Source of the DNA: Caulobacter sp.
Lineage (GTDB): Bacteria > Pseudomonadota > Alphaproteobacteria > Caulobacterales > Caulobacteraceae
Direction: 5' to 3'
Length of the DNA: 64,000 nucleotides
Assembly: GCA_030678995.1 (NCBI GenBank)
Contig: JAUXTQ010000047.1
Span: forward strand, 1-64,000
The notes beneath the pieces are model-generated. The model was given only the letters and a program-made list of their open reading frames with translations, searched no databases and was not told where the DNA came from. Below are positions 17,102 to 28,380 of this stretch, one piece after another. How positions within the stretch are numbered: position 1 is the first letter of the stretch; each line of letters opens with the position of its first letter. Position numbers and translations under genes: made by a program.

Positions 17102-17509
17102 TCAGGACGACCAGTCGATGACGGTCAGGCCGTCGATGTGCTCGAAGTCGCCAACGTCAGCGGTGAGTACGGCCCAGCCCCTTGCCAGCGCCTGTCCTGC
17201 AATCAGGGTGTCCACGACCCCCGCTGGACGGCCTTTTGACCTTCGCGCGACCCGAATTTCGGCCGCGGCAATTGCATCGGCCTTCGCCCACTCCCTGACG
17301 GTGACGAAACGCAGCAGTTCCTCAAGGCGGCTCAGCTGTTGCACAGGTCTGTGACTGACCATCGCGCCGTAGGCCAGTTCGTGAAACGCGAAGACGCAGA
17401 GGTTGAGTTCGACGCCAGCGGCCACCAGGTCGAGGAAGCGGTCACGTGCGCCTGGCCGAATTTCTCGAAGGACGTCGACCACGACGCAGGTGTCGACCGA
17501 CAGGCTCAC
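17102..17509 (-). CDS. vapC: VapC-type PIN-domain toxin ribonuclease
   Basis: A 135-residue PIN-domain protein. The acidic metal-site residues are visible: Asp6 (SVDTCVVVD), Glu44 (FHELAYG), Asp99 (VVDTLIAGQAL) and Asp117/Asp120 (LTADVGDFEHI). VapC toxins cleave tRNA or rRNA when not held by VapB. Its start overlaps the stop codon of the antitoxin gene (ATGA at 17509-17506), the normal VapBC layout. It sits 52 bases upstream of the DUF2007 operon and downstream of sucB on the same strand. Confidence 0.85.
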   Translation of the reverse strand: MSLSVDTCVVVDVLREIRPGARDRFLDLVAAGVELNLCVFAFHELAYGAMVSHRPVQQLSRLEELLRFVTVREWAKADAIAAAEIRVARRSKGRPAGVVDTLIAGQALARGWAVLTADVGDFEHIDGLTVIDWSS

Positions 17510-17817
17510 GAGTCGAAATCATACTCGCGCCATTGCAGACGCACGCCTCCGGGGAATGGAAACGGAAAGGGCTCGTCGCACATGCCGTCGATCCGCGCCC
17601 AGAAGGCCGCGCGCTCATCCGGCGTCATGGAAACATGATGTTCCACGGGTTCCAGGATCACCCTGTCGCCCTCTTTGCGGATACTGACTTCCGTTCCCTC
17701 GAACCGCCATTCACTTGGCAGGCGGACGCTTTGACCACTCTCGTCGGTGATCAGTCTCGCCCGGGATGCGGGCGGGGCCGGCCGGAATGGGCGCCCGTCT
17801 TCCTTGAAGCCGGTCAT
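17506..17817 (-). CDS. vapB: VapB-type AbrB-like antitoxin
   Basis: A 103-residue protein with an AbrB/SpoVT swapped-hairpin DNA-binding domain at about 20-57 (ARLITDESGQSVRLPSEW then VSIRKEGDRVILEP). The C-terminal half would wrap around and block the VapC active site. The ATG at 17817 with GGAG eight bases upstream is chosen; a GTG 11 codons earlier is also possible. It directly precedes vapC with a 4-base overlap. VapBC complexes usually repress their own promoter; the 58 bases between sucB and vapB are the only place for it, unless the pair is read through from sucAB. Confidence 0.8.
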   Translation of the reverse strand: MTGFKEDGRPFRPAPPASRARLITDESGQSVRLPSEWRFEGTEVSIRKEGDRVILEPVEHHVSMTPDERAAFWARIDGMCDEPFPFPFPGGVRLQWREYDFDS

Positions 17818-17875
17818 CTTCGTCTCCGCATGGACAACCTGCAGATACACCCCGTCCGTATATTCGTCAAGGTCG

Positions 17876-19093
<1,218 letters not shown>

Positions 19094-19123
19094 GTGTCTT
19101 CTTTCGTACTTCGGGTCCGGGCG

Positions 19124-22078
19124 TCAGGCGAAGGCTTCGGCCAGGAAGGTCTCGAGTTCTCGGGTGTGTCGGCTCATCTGGCCGGCGGCGGTCGAGGCGG
19201 AGGCGGGGCGACCGACGTAGCGGGCGCGTTTGGCCTTCACCTTCATGCGGTCGAGGGTCAGCTCCAGCCACGGATCGATGAAGGTCCAGCCGCCCATGTT
19301 CTTGGGCTCTTCCTGGCACCAGACCAGCTCGGCGTTGGTGAAGCGGCCCAGCACGGCCATGATCGTCTTCATCGGCCAGGGATAGAACTGCTCGACGCGC
19401 AGGATGTAGACGTCGTCGCGGCCGTATTTGGCCCGGGCGTCGATCAGGTCGAAGTAGACCTTGCCAGAACAGGCGATGACGCGGGCGATCTTGTCGTCGG
19501 GTTTGAGGGTGACGCCGCCGACGTCGCAGCCGACCTCGGCCCCATCGACCATCACGCGGTGAAAGCTCGCGCCCTCGGCCATGTCAGCCAGGTTGCTGAC
19601 CGCCTTCTTGTGCCGCAGCAGGCTCTTGGGGGTCATGACCACCAGCGGCTTGCGGAACTCGCGGTGCATCTGCCGGCGCAGGGCGTGGAAATAGTTGGCC
19701 GGGGTCGAGCAGTTGAGGACCTGCATGTTGTCCTCGGCGCAGGACTGCAGGAAACGTTCAAGACGGGCGGAGCTGTGCTCCGGGCCCTGACCCTCGTAGC
19801 CGTGCGGCAGCAGCATGACCAGGCCGCTCATCCGCAACCACTTGCGTTCGCCCGAGCTGATGAACTGGTCGATGACCACCTGGGCGCCGTTCACGAAGTC
19901 GCCGAACTGGGCTTCCCAGAGGGTCAGGGTGTTGGGATCGGCCAGGCTGAAGCCGTACTCGAAGCCCAGCACTGCTTCTTCCGACAGGGCCGAGTCGATG
20001 ACCTCGAAGTTGGCCTGGCCCGGGCGGATGTTGCTGAGGGGTGTGTAGTGCTCCTCGGTCGTCTGGTCGATCAGGTCGCAGTGGCGCTGGGTGAAGGTGC
20101 CGCGCACGCTATCCTGGCCGGACAGGCGGACCGGAAAGCCCTCGTCGAGCAGGGTGGCGATGGCCAGATGCTCGGCCGTGCCCCAGTCGATGCCTTCGCC
20201 GGCCGAGATGGCCGCGTGGCGGCCCTCGATGACCCGGCGGACCGTCTTGTGGGCGTCCAGGCGCTCGGGAATGGTGGTGATGCGCTCGCCGATATCGATC
20301 AGCTTCTGCATCGGCACGCCGGTCTGGCCGCGGCGCTCCTCGTCGGTGGCCTGGCCCAGGCCCGACCACTTGCCGTCCAGCCAGTCGGCCTTGTTGGCCT
20401 TGTAGGTCTTGCCGCCCTCGAACTCGGCGTCGAGGAAGGCGTCGAACTCGGCGATCCAGCCGTCGATGTCCGCCTGGGTGGCCACGCCCTCGGCGATCAG
20501 GCGGCGGCTGTAGAGCTCGCGGGTCGAAGGATGGTCCTTGATCTTGGCGTACATCAAGGGCGACGTCATCGTCGGGTCGTCGCCCTCGTTGTGGCCGAAC
20601 CGCCGGTAGCAGAACATGTCGATGACCACGTCCTTGCCGAACTGCTGGCGGTATTCGGTGGCCACCTTGGCGGCGTAGACCACCGCCTCGGGGTCGTCGC
20701 CGTTCACGTGGAAGATCGGCGCCTCGACCATCAGCGCCACGTCCGACGGATAGGGGCTGGTGCGGCTGTAGAGCGGCGCGGTGGTGAAGCCGATCTGGTT
20801 GTTGACGATGAAGTGGATCGTTCCGCCGACGCGGAAGCCCTTCACGCCGGAGATGGCGAAGCATTCGGCCACCACGCCCTGGCCGGCGAAGGCGGCGTCT
20901 CCGTGCAGCAGCAGCGGCAGCACATGGCCGCGTCCGGCGTCCGGCGTCTCGCGCAGGGTGTAGGCCTGCTTGGCCCTGGCCTTGCCCAGCACCACCGGGT
21001 TGACGATTTCCAGGTGGCTGGGGTTGGCGGTCAGCGACAGGTGGACGGTGTTGTCGTCGAACACCCGGTCCGACGAGGCGCCCATGTGGTACTTCACGTC
21101 GCCCGAGCCCTCGATGTCCGAAGGCAGGGTCGAGCCGCCCTGAAACTCGTGGAAGATGACGTGGTAGGGCTTGCCCATCACGGCGGCCAGGACGTTCAGG
21201 CGGCCGCGGTGCGGCATGCCCAGCACGATGTCCTTCACCCCCAGGGCGCCGCCGCGCTTGATGATCTGCTCCAGCGCCGGGATGCAGGCCTCGCCGCCGT
21301 CCAGGCCGAAGCGCTTGGTGCCGGGGAAGCGGCGGTGCAGGAAGCGCTCGAAGCCCTCGGCCTCGATCAGCTTCTTGAGGATGGCCGTCTTGCCCTGCGG
21401 GGTGAAGACGATCTCCTTGTCGCGCCCCTCGATCCGCTCCTGCAGCCAGCCCTTCTCCTGCGGATTGGAGATGTGCATGTACTGCACGCCCACCGGGCCG
21501 CAGTAGGTGCGGCGGACGATGGCGAGGATCTCGCGCAGGGTGGCGGTCTCCAGCCCCAGCACGTAGTCGAGGAAGATCGGGCGGTCGTAGTCGGCCTCGG
21601 TGAAGCCGTAGGTCGTCGGGTCCAGCTCGGTGGCGTCGCCCGGCGGCATGGCGATGCCCAGCGGGTCGAGGTTGGCCCGCAGGTGGCCGCGCATCCGGTA
21701 GTTCCGGATCATCATGATGGCGCGCAGGGAATCCAGCGTGGCGGCGCGGACATCACCGGCGGGCGCGGCAGGGGCGCGGGCTTCAATGGTCTTGCCGAGC
21801 TTGGCCTCGACCGCCGGCCACAGGCCGTCCAGGGCCGACAGCCAGTCGGGCCGGGCGGCGGGAGCCTGATTGCTGGTCCAAGAGGGCTGGGCGGCCGCGG
21901 CCTTGATGGCGTCGGCCCGGTCGGACAGCGAGCCGAAGAAGGCCTGCCAGGAGGCGTCCACCGAGGCGGGGTTCTCGGCCCAGCGGGCATGCAAGTCTTC
22001 CACGTAGGCGGCGTTGCCGCCGTAGAGGAAGGACGTCTCGGTCAGAACCTGATTGATGATGCCTGCGTCGTCCGCCAT
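19124..22078 (-). CDS. sucA: 2-oxoglutarate dehydrogenase E1 (thiamine diphosphate-dependent)
   Basis: A 984-residue E1 component, within the family range. The N-terminal segment NAAYVEDLHARWAENPASVD is the SucA signature, and the ThDP-binding GDAAFAGQGVV...NNQIGFTT block lies near residues 385-440. HRGRLNVL near 292-299 and the C-terminal YPWPM...WCQEEPKNMGGW are further family markers. It decarboxylates 2-oxoglutarate and passes the succinyl group to SucB lipoate. It is the first gene of sucA-sucB; its promoter must lie in 22079-22208. Confidence 0.96.
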   Translation of the reverse strand: MADDAGIINQVLTETSFLYGGNAAYVEDLHARWAENPASVDASWQAFFGSLSDRADAIKAAAAQPSWTSNQAPAARPDWLSALDGLWPAVEAKLGKTIEARAPAAPAGDVRAATLDSLRAIMMIRNYRMRGHLRANLDPLGIAMPPGDATELDPTTYGFTEADYDRPIFLDYVLGLETATLREILAIVRRTYCGPVGVQYMHISNPQEKGWLQERIEGRDKEIVFTPQGKTAILKKLIEAEGFERFLHRRFPGTKRFGLDGGEACIPALEQIIKRGGALGVKDIVLGMPHRGRLNVLAAVMGKPYHVIFHEFQGGSTLPSDIEGSGDVKYHMGASSDRVFDDNTVHLSLTANPSHLEIVNPVVLGKARAKQAYTLRETPDAGRGHVLPLLLHGDAAFAGQGVVAECFAISGVKGFRVGGTIHFIVNNQIGFTTAPLYSRTSPYPSDVALMVEAPIFHVNGDDPEAVVYAAKVATEYRQQFGKDVVIDMFCYRRFGHNEGDDPTMTSPLMYAKIKDHPSTRELYSRRLIAEGVATQADIDGWIAEFDAFLDAEFEGGKTYKANKADWLDGKWSGLGQATDEERRGQTGVPMQKLIDIGERITTIPERLDAHKTVRRVIEGRHAAISAGEGIDWGTAEHLAIATLLDEGFPVRLSGQDSVRGTFTQRHCDLIDQTTEEHYTPLSNIRPGQANFEVIDSALSEEAVLGFEYGFSLADPNTLTLWEAQFGDFVNGAQVVIDQFISSGERKWLRMSGLVMLLPHGYEGQGPEHSSARLERFLQSCAEDNMQVLNCSTPANYFHALRRQMHREFRKPLVVMTPKSLLRHKKAVSNLADMAEGASFHRVMVDGAEVGCDVGGVTLKPDDKIARVIACSGKVYFDLIDARAKYGRDDVYILRVEQFYPWPMKTIMAVLGRFTNAELVWCQEEPKNMGGWTFIDPWLELTLDRMKVKAKRARYVGRPASASTAAGQMSRHTRELETFLAEAFA

Positions 22079-22208
22079 CGGTCTTCCGCCTTCAGCCCCC
22101 GGGGTCAGGGCTGTGTATCTGCGTCGGTATATAGTCTCTGTTAACTCCGCGGGGACCCCGCGAAATTCCCGTGAGAGATGATTTTTCGGGCTTGGCCGAA
22201 AATAGATC
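22079..22208 (-). promoter_or_regulatory. sucA upstream region
   Basis: This 130-base stretch between sucA and the repeat after sucD must hold the sucA promoter unless transcription continues from sucCD. It is locally AT-richer (GGTATATAGTCTCTGTTAAC near 22121-22141) than the surrounding DNA. A weak 7-bp hairpin with TTTT ends (22183-22202) could terminate the sucCD transcript. No recognised operator was found. Confidence 0.35.
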
Positions 22209-22316
22209 CTTCCCTAGGGGCAGGTGGCTAGCAGAAGGCGAGACGGAGGGGGTCGCTCCGGTCTCGGGTGACCCCCTCAGTCGGCTTCGCCGACAGCTCC
22301 CCCGAAAGGGAGCATT
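22209..22316. repeat. hairpin-rich dispersed intergenic repeat, copy B
   Basis: This element is the reverse complement of the one at 7821-7931 with scattered differences: GCTCCCTTTCGGGGGAGCTGTC, GAGGGGGTC, GACCCCCTCCGTCTCGCCTTC and AGCCACCT blocks occur in the same order when read on the minus strand. It abuts the sucD stop codon (overlapping it by about two bases). It can terminate sucCD transcription ahead of sucA. Confidence 0.7.
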
Positions 22317-23199
22317 AGCCCTTCAGCACTTCCAGCAGGGTTTCACCCAGGCGCGCGGGCGACGGCGACACGCGGATGCCCGCCGCCTCCATGGCCGCGA
22401 TCTTGTCCTCGGCGCCGCCCTTGCCGCCCGACACGATGGCGCCGGCGTGGCCCATGTGACGGCCGGGAGGGGCGGTGCGGCCGGCAATGAAGCCGACCAT
22501 TGGCTTCTTGCGGCCGCGCCTGGCTTCGTCGATCAGGAACTGGGCGGCGTCTTCTTCCGCCGCGCCGCCGATCTCGCCGATCATGACGATGGATTTGGTG
22601 GCTTCGTCGGCGAGGAACAGCTCCAGCACGTCGATGAACTCGGTGCCCTTGACCGGGTCGCCACCGATGCCGACGGCCGTGGTCTGGCCCAGACCCGCGT
22701 TGGTGGTCTGGAACACCGCCTCATAGGTCAGGGTGCCCGAGCGCGAGACGACGCCGACGCTGCCCTTGGAGAAGATCGAGCCCGGCATGATGCCGATCTT
22801 GCACTCGCCCGGCGTCAGCACGCCCGGGCAGTTCGGCCCGATCAGGCGCGACTTGCTGCCGGCCAGGGCCTTCTTGACCTTGACCATGTCCAGCACCGGG
22901 ATGCCCTCGGTGATGCAGACGATCAGGCCGATCTGCGCGTCGATGGCTTCCAGGATCGAGTCGGCCGCGAAGGGGGGCGGGACGTAGATCACGCTGGCGT
23001 CGGCGCCCGTGGCCGCCTTGGCCTCGCCGACCGTGTCATAGACCGGCAGGCCGACGTGGGTCGTGCCGCCTTTGCCGGGGGTCACGCCGCCGACCATCCT
23101 GGTGCCATAGGCGATGGCCTGCTCGGTGTGGAAGGTGCCCTGGGCGCCGGTGACGCCCTGGCAGATGACCTTGGTGTGGGAACCGATGAGAACCGACAT
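22315..23199 (-). CDS. sucD: succinyl-CoA synthetase alpha subunit
   Basis: A 294-residue alpha subunit. It has a CoA-binding Rossmann domain with [15 protein letters not shown] (19-33) and a ligase domain with the phosphohistidine loop [11 protein letters not shown] (His251). With SucC it converts succinyl-CoA, ADP/GDP and phosphate to succinate and NTP. The ATG follows the sucC TAG stop directly with no spacer, so the two subunits are translationally coupled for equal output. Confidence 0.97.
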   Translation of the reverse strand: MSVLIGSHTKVICQGVTGAQGTFHTEQAIAYGTRMVGGVTPGKGGTTHVGLPVYDTVGEAKAATGADASVIYVPPPFAADSILEAIDAQIGLIVCITEGIPVLDMVKVKKALAGSKSRLIGPNCPGVLTPGECKIGIMPGSIFSKGSVGVVSRSGTLTYEAVFQTTNAGLGQTTAVGIGGDPVKGTEFIDVLELFLADEATKSIVMIGEIGGAAEEDAAQFLIDEARRGRKKPMVGFIAGRTAPPGRHMGHAGAIVSGGKGGAEDKIAAMEAAGIRVSPSPARLGETLLEVLKG

Positions 23200-24399
23200 C
23201 TAGCGAGCACCCTTCACGGCCGCGACGATCTTCTCCGCGCCGTCACTGAGATCGTTGGCGGCGATGACGTTCAGGCCGCTTTCGTTGATGATTTTCTTGC
23301 CCAGCTCGACGTTGGTGCCTTCGAGGCGGACGACCAGCGGCACCTTCAGACCGACTTCCTTGACCGCGGCCACCACGCCCTCGGCGATGATGTCGCAGCG
23401 CATGATGCCGCCGAAGATGTTGACCAGGATGCCTTTGACGGCCGGATCGGCGGTGATGATCTTGAAGGCCGCGATGACCTTTTCCTTGGAGGCGCCGCCG
23501 CCGACATCGAGGAAGTTGGCCGGCTCGGCGCCGTACAGCTTGATGATGTCCATGGTCGCCATGGCCAGGCCCGCGCCGTTGACCATGCAGCCGATCTCGC
23601 CGTCGAGGGCGATGTAGGCCAGGTCATGCTTGCTGGCCTCGATCTCCTTGGGGTCCTCCTCGGTCTCGTCGCGCAGGGCCTTGATGTCCGGGTGGCGATA
23701 AAGGGCGTTGCCGTCGAACGAGACCTTGGCGTCGAGGACGCGCAGGTGGTCGTCGGCGGTGACGATCAGCGGGTTGATCTCCAGCATGGCCATGTCCTTG
23801 GCCAGGAACGCCGTATAGAGCTGGGTCAGCAGAGAGGCCGCTTCCTTGGCCAGGCCGCCGGTCAGGCCGAGCGCCTTGGCCAGGGCCCGCTGGTGGGTTG
23901 GCCACACGCCGGTGGCGGGGTCGATGGAGAAGCTGTGGATCTTCTCGGGGGTGGCGTGGGCCACTTCCTCGATGTCCATTCCGCCTTCGGTCGAGGCGAC
24001 CACCGAGACCATGCTCGACTGCCGGTCGACCAGCAGCGAGAGGTAGAATTCCTTGGCGATGGCCGCGCCCTCTTCGATGTAGAGGCGGTTGACCTGCTTG
24101 CCCTTGGGGCCGGTCTGGTGCGTCACCAGCACGCGGCCGAGCATCTCCTCGGCGTTGCCGCGGACCTCGGCGACGGACTTGACGACGCGAACGCCGCCCT
24201 TGGCGTCGGGGCCCAGCCCCTCGAACTTGCCCTTGCCGCGCCCGCCGGCGTGGATCTGGCTCTTCACCACGAACACCGGCGTGCCGAGCGTCTCGGCGGC
24301 CTTGGCGGCCTCGTCGGGGGTGAAGGCGGCGAAGCCGCGCGGAACGGGGACGCCGAATTCGGCAAGGACGGCTTTGGCCTGATGTTCGTGGATATTCAT
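23200..24399 (-). CDS. sucC: succinyl-CoA synthetase beta subunit (ADP-forming type)
   Basis: A 399-residue ATP-grasp beta subunit. The N-terminus [20 protein letters not shown] and the C-terminal [14 protein letters not shown] are family signatures, and [13 protein letters not shown] (45-57) is the nucleotide loop region. The frame opens 35 codons further upstream, but only the ATG at 24399 gives the conserved N-terminus. It is the first gene of the sucC-sucD operon, which precedes sucA-sucB on the same strand, so four TCA subunits lie in one block. Confidence 0.97.
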   Translation of the reverse strand: MNIHEHQAKAVLAEFGVPVPRGFAAFTPDEAAKAAETLGTPVFVVKSQIHAGGRGKGKFEGLGPDAKGGVRVVKSVAEVRGNAEEMLGRVLVTHQTGPKGKQVNRLYIEEGAAIAKEFYLSLLVDRQSSMVSVVASTEGGMDIEEVAHATPEKIHSFSIDPATGVWPTHQRALAKALGLTGGLAKEAASLLTQLYTAFLAKDMAMLEINPLIVTADDHLRVLDAKVSFDGNALYRHPDIKALRDETEEDPKEIEASKHDLAYIALDGEIGCMVNGAGLAMATMDIIKLYGAEPANFLDVGGGASKEKVIAAFKIITADPAVKGILVNIFGGIMRCDIIAEGVVAAVKEVGLKVPLVVRLEGTNVELGKKIINESGLNVIAANDLSDGAEKIVAAVKGAR

Positions 24400-24559
24400 C
24401 GCGCTCTGTGGGTCTCGCGGATGCGGGGAAGGGCTGGCCCGCGGGCGCGGGTCGGGCGGGTTATAGGCGCGGGCCCGCGGGCGGCGCAACAGGCCGTGCG
24501 GCATCGCAAGATTATGTCGGCAATGCCTGCCGGACAGGGTCCGATGAGCCCTGAAAGGC

Positions 24560-25840
24560 TCAATCCACCCAGTCTTTTTTCAACGAGCGTGAGCCCAGGA
24601 GCAACAGAGCGGCCGCCACCAGATAGAAGGCCCCGCCGCTGTAGATGGCATAGCGGATCGATTCCTGGCCGAACATCGGCTTGAGCAGGTCCGAGGCCCA
24701 GCCGAAGTAGTAGGTGCCCAGCGCAATCCCGACCAGGTTGTTGATCAGCAGGAACATGGCCGAGGCGGTGGCCCGCATGTGCGCCGGCGCCAGATGCTGC
24801 ACCGCCGTGATCACCGGTCCCAGCCAGGCCAGGTTCAGCGCCGTCGGCACGAGGAACAGCGGGAAGGCCAGGGCCAGCGACGGGGCGTTCAACGACAGGA
24901 AGAAGAACGGCAGGGCGATGGCGAAACAGACCGCCGGCACGACGGCATAGGCGCTCTTGGTCTTTCCGCCGAAACGGTCGGCCAGCGACCCGCCCAGCCA
25001 GATGCCCGCGATGCCGCCGACGAAGGTGATGGCGCTGTAGTACCAGGCCGTCTGGGTCAGGGTCAGGCCGAGGCTGCGCTGGAAGAAGGTCGGCAGCCAG
25101 AAGGCCACGCCATAACCACACACCGACGACGAGGCCGCGCCGAAGGCCAGCAGCCAGAAGCTGGCCTTGCGGGTGACGAGCCGGGCCACCGTCGCAAAGC
25201 TGGCCGCCTTGACCGGCGGCGCCCCGGCCACGCCGTCGAAGGCGCCTCGCCGCGGGTCGCGAACGGTCAGCTTGAACAACGGCGCGATGATGAGGCCCGC
25301 CAGGCCCACGGCCCCGAAGGCCCAGCGCCAGTCGACGCGGGCCGCGATCAGTCCGCCCGCCAGGATGCCCAGCCCCATGCCGAGCGGAATGCCGAAGGAG
25401 AAGGCGGCCAGGGCCCGGGCGCGCTGCCGGGGCGGGAAATAGTCGGAGATCAGGGAATAGGCCGGCGCCACGCCGCCCGCTTCGCCCACGCCCACGCCCA
25501 TGCGCAGGGCGAACAGGCTCCAGAAGCCCGTGGCCAGACCGCAGGCGGCGGTGAAGCCGCTCCACAGGGTCAGGGCCGCGGTCATGATCGAGGTGCGGCT
25601 GTAGCGGTCGGCCAGCCAGGCGATGGGAATACCCAGGGTCGAATAGAGGGCGGCGAAGGCGATGCCGCCCATCAGCCCGACCTGGGTGTCGGTCAGCTTG
25701 AGCTCGACCTGGATGGAGTCCTTGAGGATCCCGAGGATCTGCCGGTCCACGAAGTTGAACGTGTAGACCACGATCAGCATCGCCAGCACGTAGTAGCGGT
25801 AGCCGCTGCGCGGCGCGGTCTCGGTCGACTCTTCGGTCAT
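24560..25840 (-). CDS. spinster-type MFS transporter
   Basis: A 426-residue major facilitator with 12 predicted membrane helices. The N-terminal [13 protein letters not shown]...[12 protein letters not shown] and the loop LADRYSR (motif A-like) followed by [21 protein letters not shown] are typical of the Spns/spinster-like group found beside TonB receptors in Caulobacterales and sphingomonads. Substrate unknown; lipophilic or aromatic acids are common for relatives. It follows the TonB-dependent receptor by 73 bases on the same strand, so the pair probably moves one nutrient across outer and inner membranes. Confidence 0.85.
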   Translation of the reverse strand: MTEESTETAPRSGYRYYVLAMLIVVYTFNFVDRQILGILKDSIQVELKLTDTQVGLMGGIAFAALYSTLGIPIAWLADRYSRTSIMTAALTLWSGFTAACGLATGFWSLFALRMGVGVGEAGGVAPAYSLISDYFPPRQRARALAAFSFGIPLGMGLGILAGGLIAARVDWRWAFGAVGLAGLIIAPLFKLTVRDPRRGAFDGVAGAPPVKAASFATVARLVTRKASFWLLAFGAASSSVCGYGVAFWLPTFFQRSLGLTLTQTAWYYSAITFVGGIAGIWLGGSLADRFGGKTKSAYAVVPAVCFAIALPFFFLSLNAPSLALAFPLFLVPTALNLAWLGPVITAVQHLAPAHMRATASAMFLLINNLVGIALGTYYFGWASDLLKPMFGQESIRYAIYSGGAFYLVAAALLLLGSRSLKKDWVD

Positions 25841-25913
25841 GCCTGTTCCCTAGCCGGAAATGAGGGCGGCGACGACCGGTGAAGGTCGCCGCCGCCCAGG
25901 GAGGGACAGGGGA

Positions 25914-28163
25914 TCAGAACCGCGCGTCGAGGGTCAGGGTCACGGTCTGCGGCGGGCCGTAGTAGCCGATGACCGAGTTGCCAAACAGGGCGCCCGGGAA
26001 GTTGTAACCGCCGACGCGGTACTCCTCGCCCCCGAGGTTCTTACCGTGCAGCCCGACCTTGTAGCGGGTGTCCGCCGAGGTCCAGACGAGGCTCGCGTCG
26101 TAGAGCCAGAAGCCCGGCTGATCGAGGAGCGGGGTCGCGGCTTCGAACATCTGGGAGTCGCCGCGATAGGCCGCCGACGGCGTGAAGCTGACCTCACCAT
26201 AGCCGCCCAGGTCGTGGGTGTAGGTGAAGCTGGCCGACCCGCTCCATTCAGGCGTGTTCTGGAAGTCGCGCTGGTCCTTCACGTCCGAGAAACAGCCGGC
26301 GGCCGTCGGCGGGCTGGGCGGATTGGCGGCGCAGGCGAAGCCGTTGCCCGGCGCGCCCGGGATGAAGGCCAGGTACTCGTCGAACTGCGCATCGATGTAA
26401 CTGAGCATGACATTGGCGGCGAAACCGTCGAACAGTCGCGCCGAGCCCTCGAATTCCCAACCGCGGATGGAGCTGGAGCCGACGTTGTCGACCACGCTCG
26501 CCACCGTGGCGCCCGACGGATACTGGGTGGTGATCTGCTGGTCTTCGTAGCTGGAGTCGAACACCGCCGTGGCGAAGTTCAGCCGATGCTCGAACAGCGA
26601 GCCCTTCAGGCCCAGTTCGACCGTCGTGACGAACTCCGGCTCGTAGCCGTTGATGGTGTTGGGGTAGGACACGAAGTCGCCGCGCATGTCGAACCCGCCG
26701 GACTTGAAGCCCTTGCCCCAGGAGCCATAGGCGGTCAGGTCGGGGGTGAGGTCGTAGGAGACGCTGAACCGCGGGGTGAACTCCTTGAAGTCCAGCTCCT
26801 TGCCCGTGTAGAGGGCGGGGTTGGTGCGCAGCAGGCCCGGAACGGCCGCCGCATTGCCGAACAGCGGGCTGCGGATGCCGGTGAAGTTCTGGCGATAGAC
26901 GAAGCCGTCCTTAACGTCGCGCGTCAGGCGGCCGCCGACCGACACCGAGAGCCGGTCGGTGAAGTCGTAGCTGAAGTCGCCGAACACGGCGTAGCTGCGG
27001 GTGTTCACCTCGCCGGAGGTGGCGATGGTCAGGTTGATCCCGCCAAGCACGGTGTCGAAGGCGCCCGAGGCCTGGGCGTTCATGTAGTAGACCCCGGCGA
27101 CGCCGTTCCAGCGCTCACCCTCCAGCAGCAGCTGGAACTCCTGGGTGAACTGGTGGTCGCGGTAGCGGGCGGGGATGTCCAGGGTCGGCGCGGCCGTGTT
27201 GTCGAAGTCGATGATCCCGTCCGTCTCACCGGCGCGGTAGGCGGTGATCGACTTGAAGGTCACGCTGTCGTTGAGGGACCATTCGCCCAGCAGCGACACG
27301 CCCCGGCTTTCGACCGAGTTGCCGTCGCCGGCGCCTGCGAAGGTGTCGTAGATGTCGGTGGGGCTGGGCGCCAGTTCGCGGTGGCCGTGACGCGGGTTGG
27401 AGTCGTCGCGCACGAAGTCGGCCGAAAAGCGGAAGAACAGCGATTCGCTGGGCGTGAACTCGAGGCTAGCGCGGGCGGCCAGGACGTCCTTGTTGTAGTG
27501 TTCCGCGCCCGTGGTGCGGTTGGTTCCGTAACCGTCGCGATCATAATTTGCGATGGCCCCGCTGACCGCGAACATCTCGCCAAGGGGCGCCTCGCCGCTG
27601 ACGATGAGGTCCCGCTGGCCGTAGGATCCCAGCGACCCGCGAAGCCTAAGCTCGGGCTCGGAGCCGATCCGGCTGGTGACGTATTTGATTGCGCCGCCGA
27701 TGGTGTTGCGGCCGTAGAGCGTGCCCTGCGGGCCGCGCAGGACCTCGATCCGGCTGACATCGAAGATATCCAGCACAGCGCCCTGCGGACGAGCGACGTA
27801 GACGTCGTCCACATACAGACCCACGCCGGCGTCGAAGCCCCACAGCGGGTCCTGCTGGCCGACGCCGCGGATGAAGGAGATCAGGGTCGAGTTGGAGCCG
27901 CGCGCGACCTGCAGCGTCAGGCTGGGGGTGGAGCGGGTCAGTTCGGTGATGTCGATGGCGCCGGTGGCTTCCAGCTTCTCGGCCGAGAAGGCCGAAACCG
28001 CGACGGGGACGTCCTTGAGCGCCTCCTCACGGCGACGGGCGGTGACCGTGACGGCCCCGACGTCTACCGCGTCGGTTTCCTGCGCCATGGCGAAACTGCC
28101 AATTCCGCCGACCGACAGGCTGCTTACGCCGGCCAGAAGCATACTCTTCCACAAGGTCTTCAT
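25914..28163 (-). CDS. TonB-dependent outer-membrane receptor
   Basis: A 749-residue receptor. A signal peptide (1-25) ends at AMAQ; the mature start ETDAVDVGAVTVTARRREE contains the TonB-box-like region, followed by a plug domain (LKDVPVAVSAFSAEKL, GRNTIGGAIKYVTSR near 150-165) and a 22-strand barrel ending in TVTLTLDARF with the terminal aromatic residue. There is no N-terminal STN signalling domain, so it is a transporter and not a transducer. The ATG at 28163 with GGGAGG upstream is preferred to the in-frame ATG ten codons earlier. The MFS gene downstream and the TetR gene upstream suggest a regulated uptake unit; the ligand is unknown. Confidence 0.92.
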   Translation of the reverse strand: MKTLWKSMLLAGVSSLSVGGIGSFAMAQETDAVDVGAVTVTARRREEALKDVPVAVSAFSAEKLEATGAIDITELTRSTPSLTLQVARGSNSTLISFIRGVGQQDPLWGFDAGVGLYVDDVYVARPQGAVLDIFDVSRIEVLRGPQGTLYGRNTIGGAIKYVTSRIGSEPELRLRGSLGSYGQRDLIVSGEAPLGEMFAVSGAIANYDRDGYGTNRTTGAEHYNKDVLAARASLEFTPSESLFFRFSADFVRDDSNPRHGHRELAPSPTDIYDTFAGAGDGNSVESRGVSLLGEWSLNDSVTFKSITAYRAGETDGIIDFDNTAAPTLDIPARYRDHQFTQEFQLLLEGERWNGVAGVYYMNAQASGAFDTVLGGINLTIATSGEVNTRSYAVFGDFSYDFTDRLSVSVGGRLTRDVKDGFVYRQNFTGIRSPLFGNAAAVPGLLRTNPALYTGKELDFKEFTPRFSVSYDLTPDLTAYGSWGKGFKSGGFDMRGDFVSYPNTINGYEPEFVTTVELGLKGSLFEHRLNFATAVFDSSYEDQQITTQYPSGATVASVVDNVGSSSIRGWEFEGSARLFDGFAANVMLSYIDAQFDEYLAFIPGAPGNGFACAANPPSPPTAAGCFSDVKDQRDFQNTPEWSGSASFTYTHDLGGYGEVSFTPSAAYRGDSQMFEAATPLLDQPGFWLYDASLVWTSADTRYKVGLHGKNLGGEEYRVGGYNFPGALFGNSVIGYYGPPQTVTLTLDARF

Positions 28164-28380
28164 CGTTGTCGCCCTCCCATTTGGCGTCGCCACGACACGC
28201 AGTCGTTAAAGCCGGTCCGTTGGCGGACGCAGTTGATTGTTAAATTCACCAAGACGCGAATTGAGGGGACATTGCGGGCAGGCTGACGCGCACGGAAGTG
28301 GTTCCAGTGTCGCGGCGGTTCTTTTTCACCGGGTGATGAATTGGCGCCACAGGCCCGCGACGAGGGCGGGCCGTGGTTCG

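Noticed and set aside
17102..17817. vapBC as part of a larger mobile island
   Set aside because: No integrase, attachment repeats or compositional change is visible; the pair fits neatly between sucB and the DUF2007 operon.
22171..28286. Long plus-strand frames opposite sucDC, the MFS gene and the TonB receptor
   Set aside because: Each lies exactly antisense to a well-supported gene and shows no domain or ribosome site.
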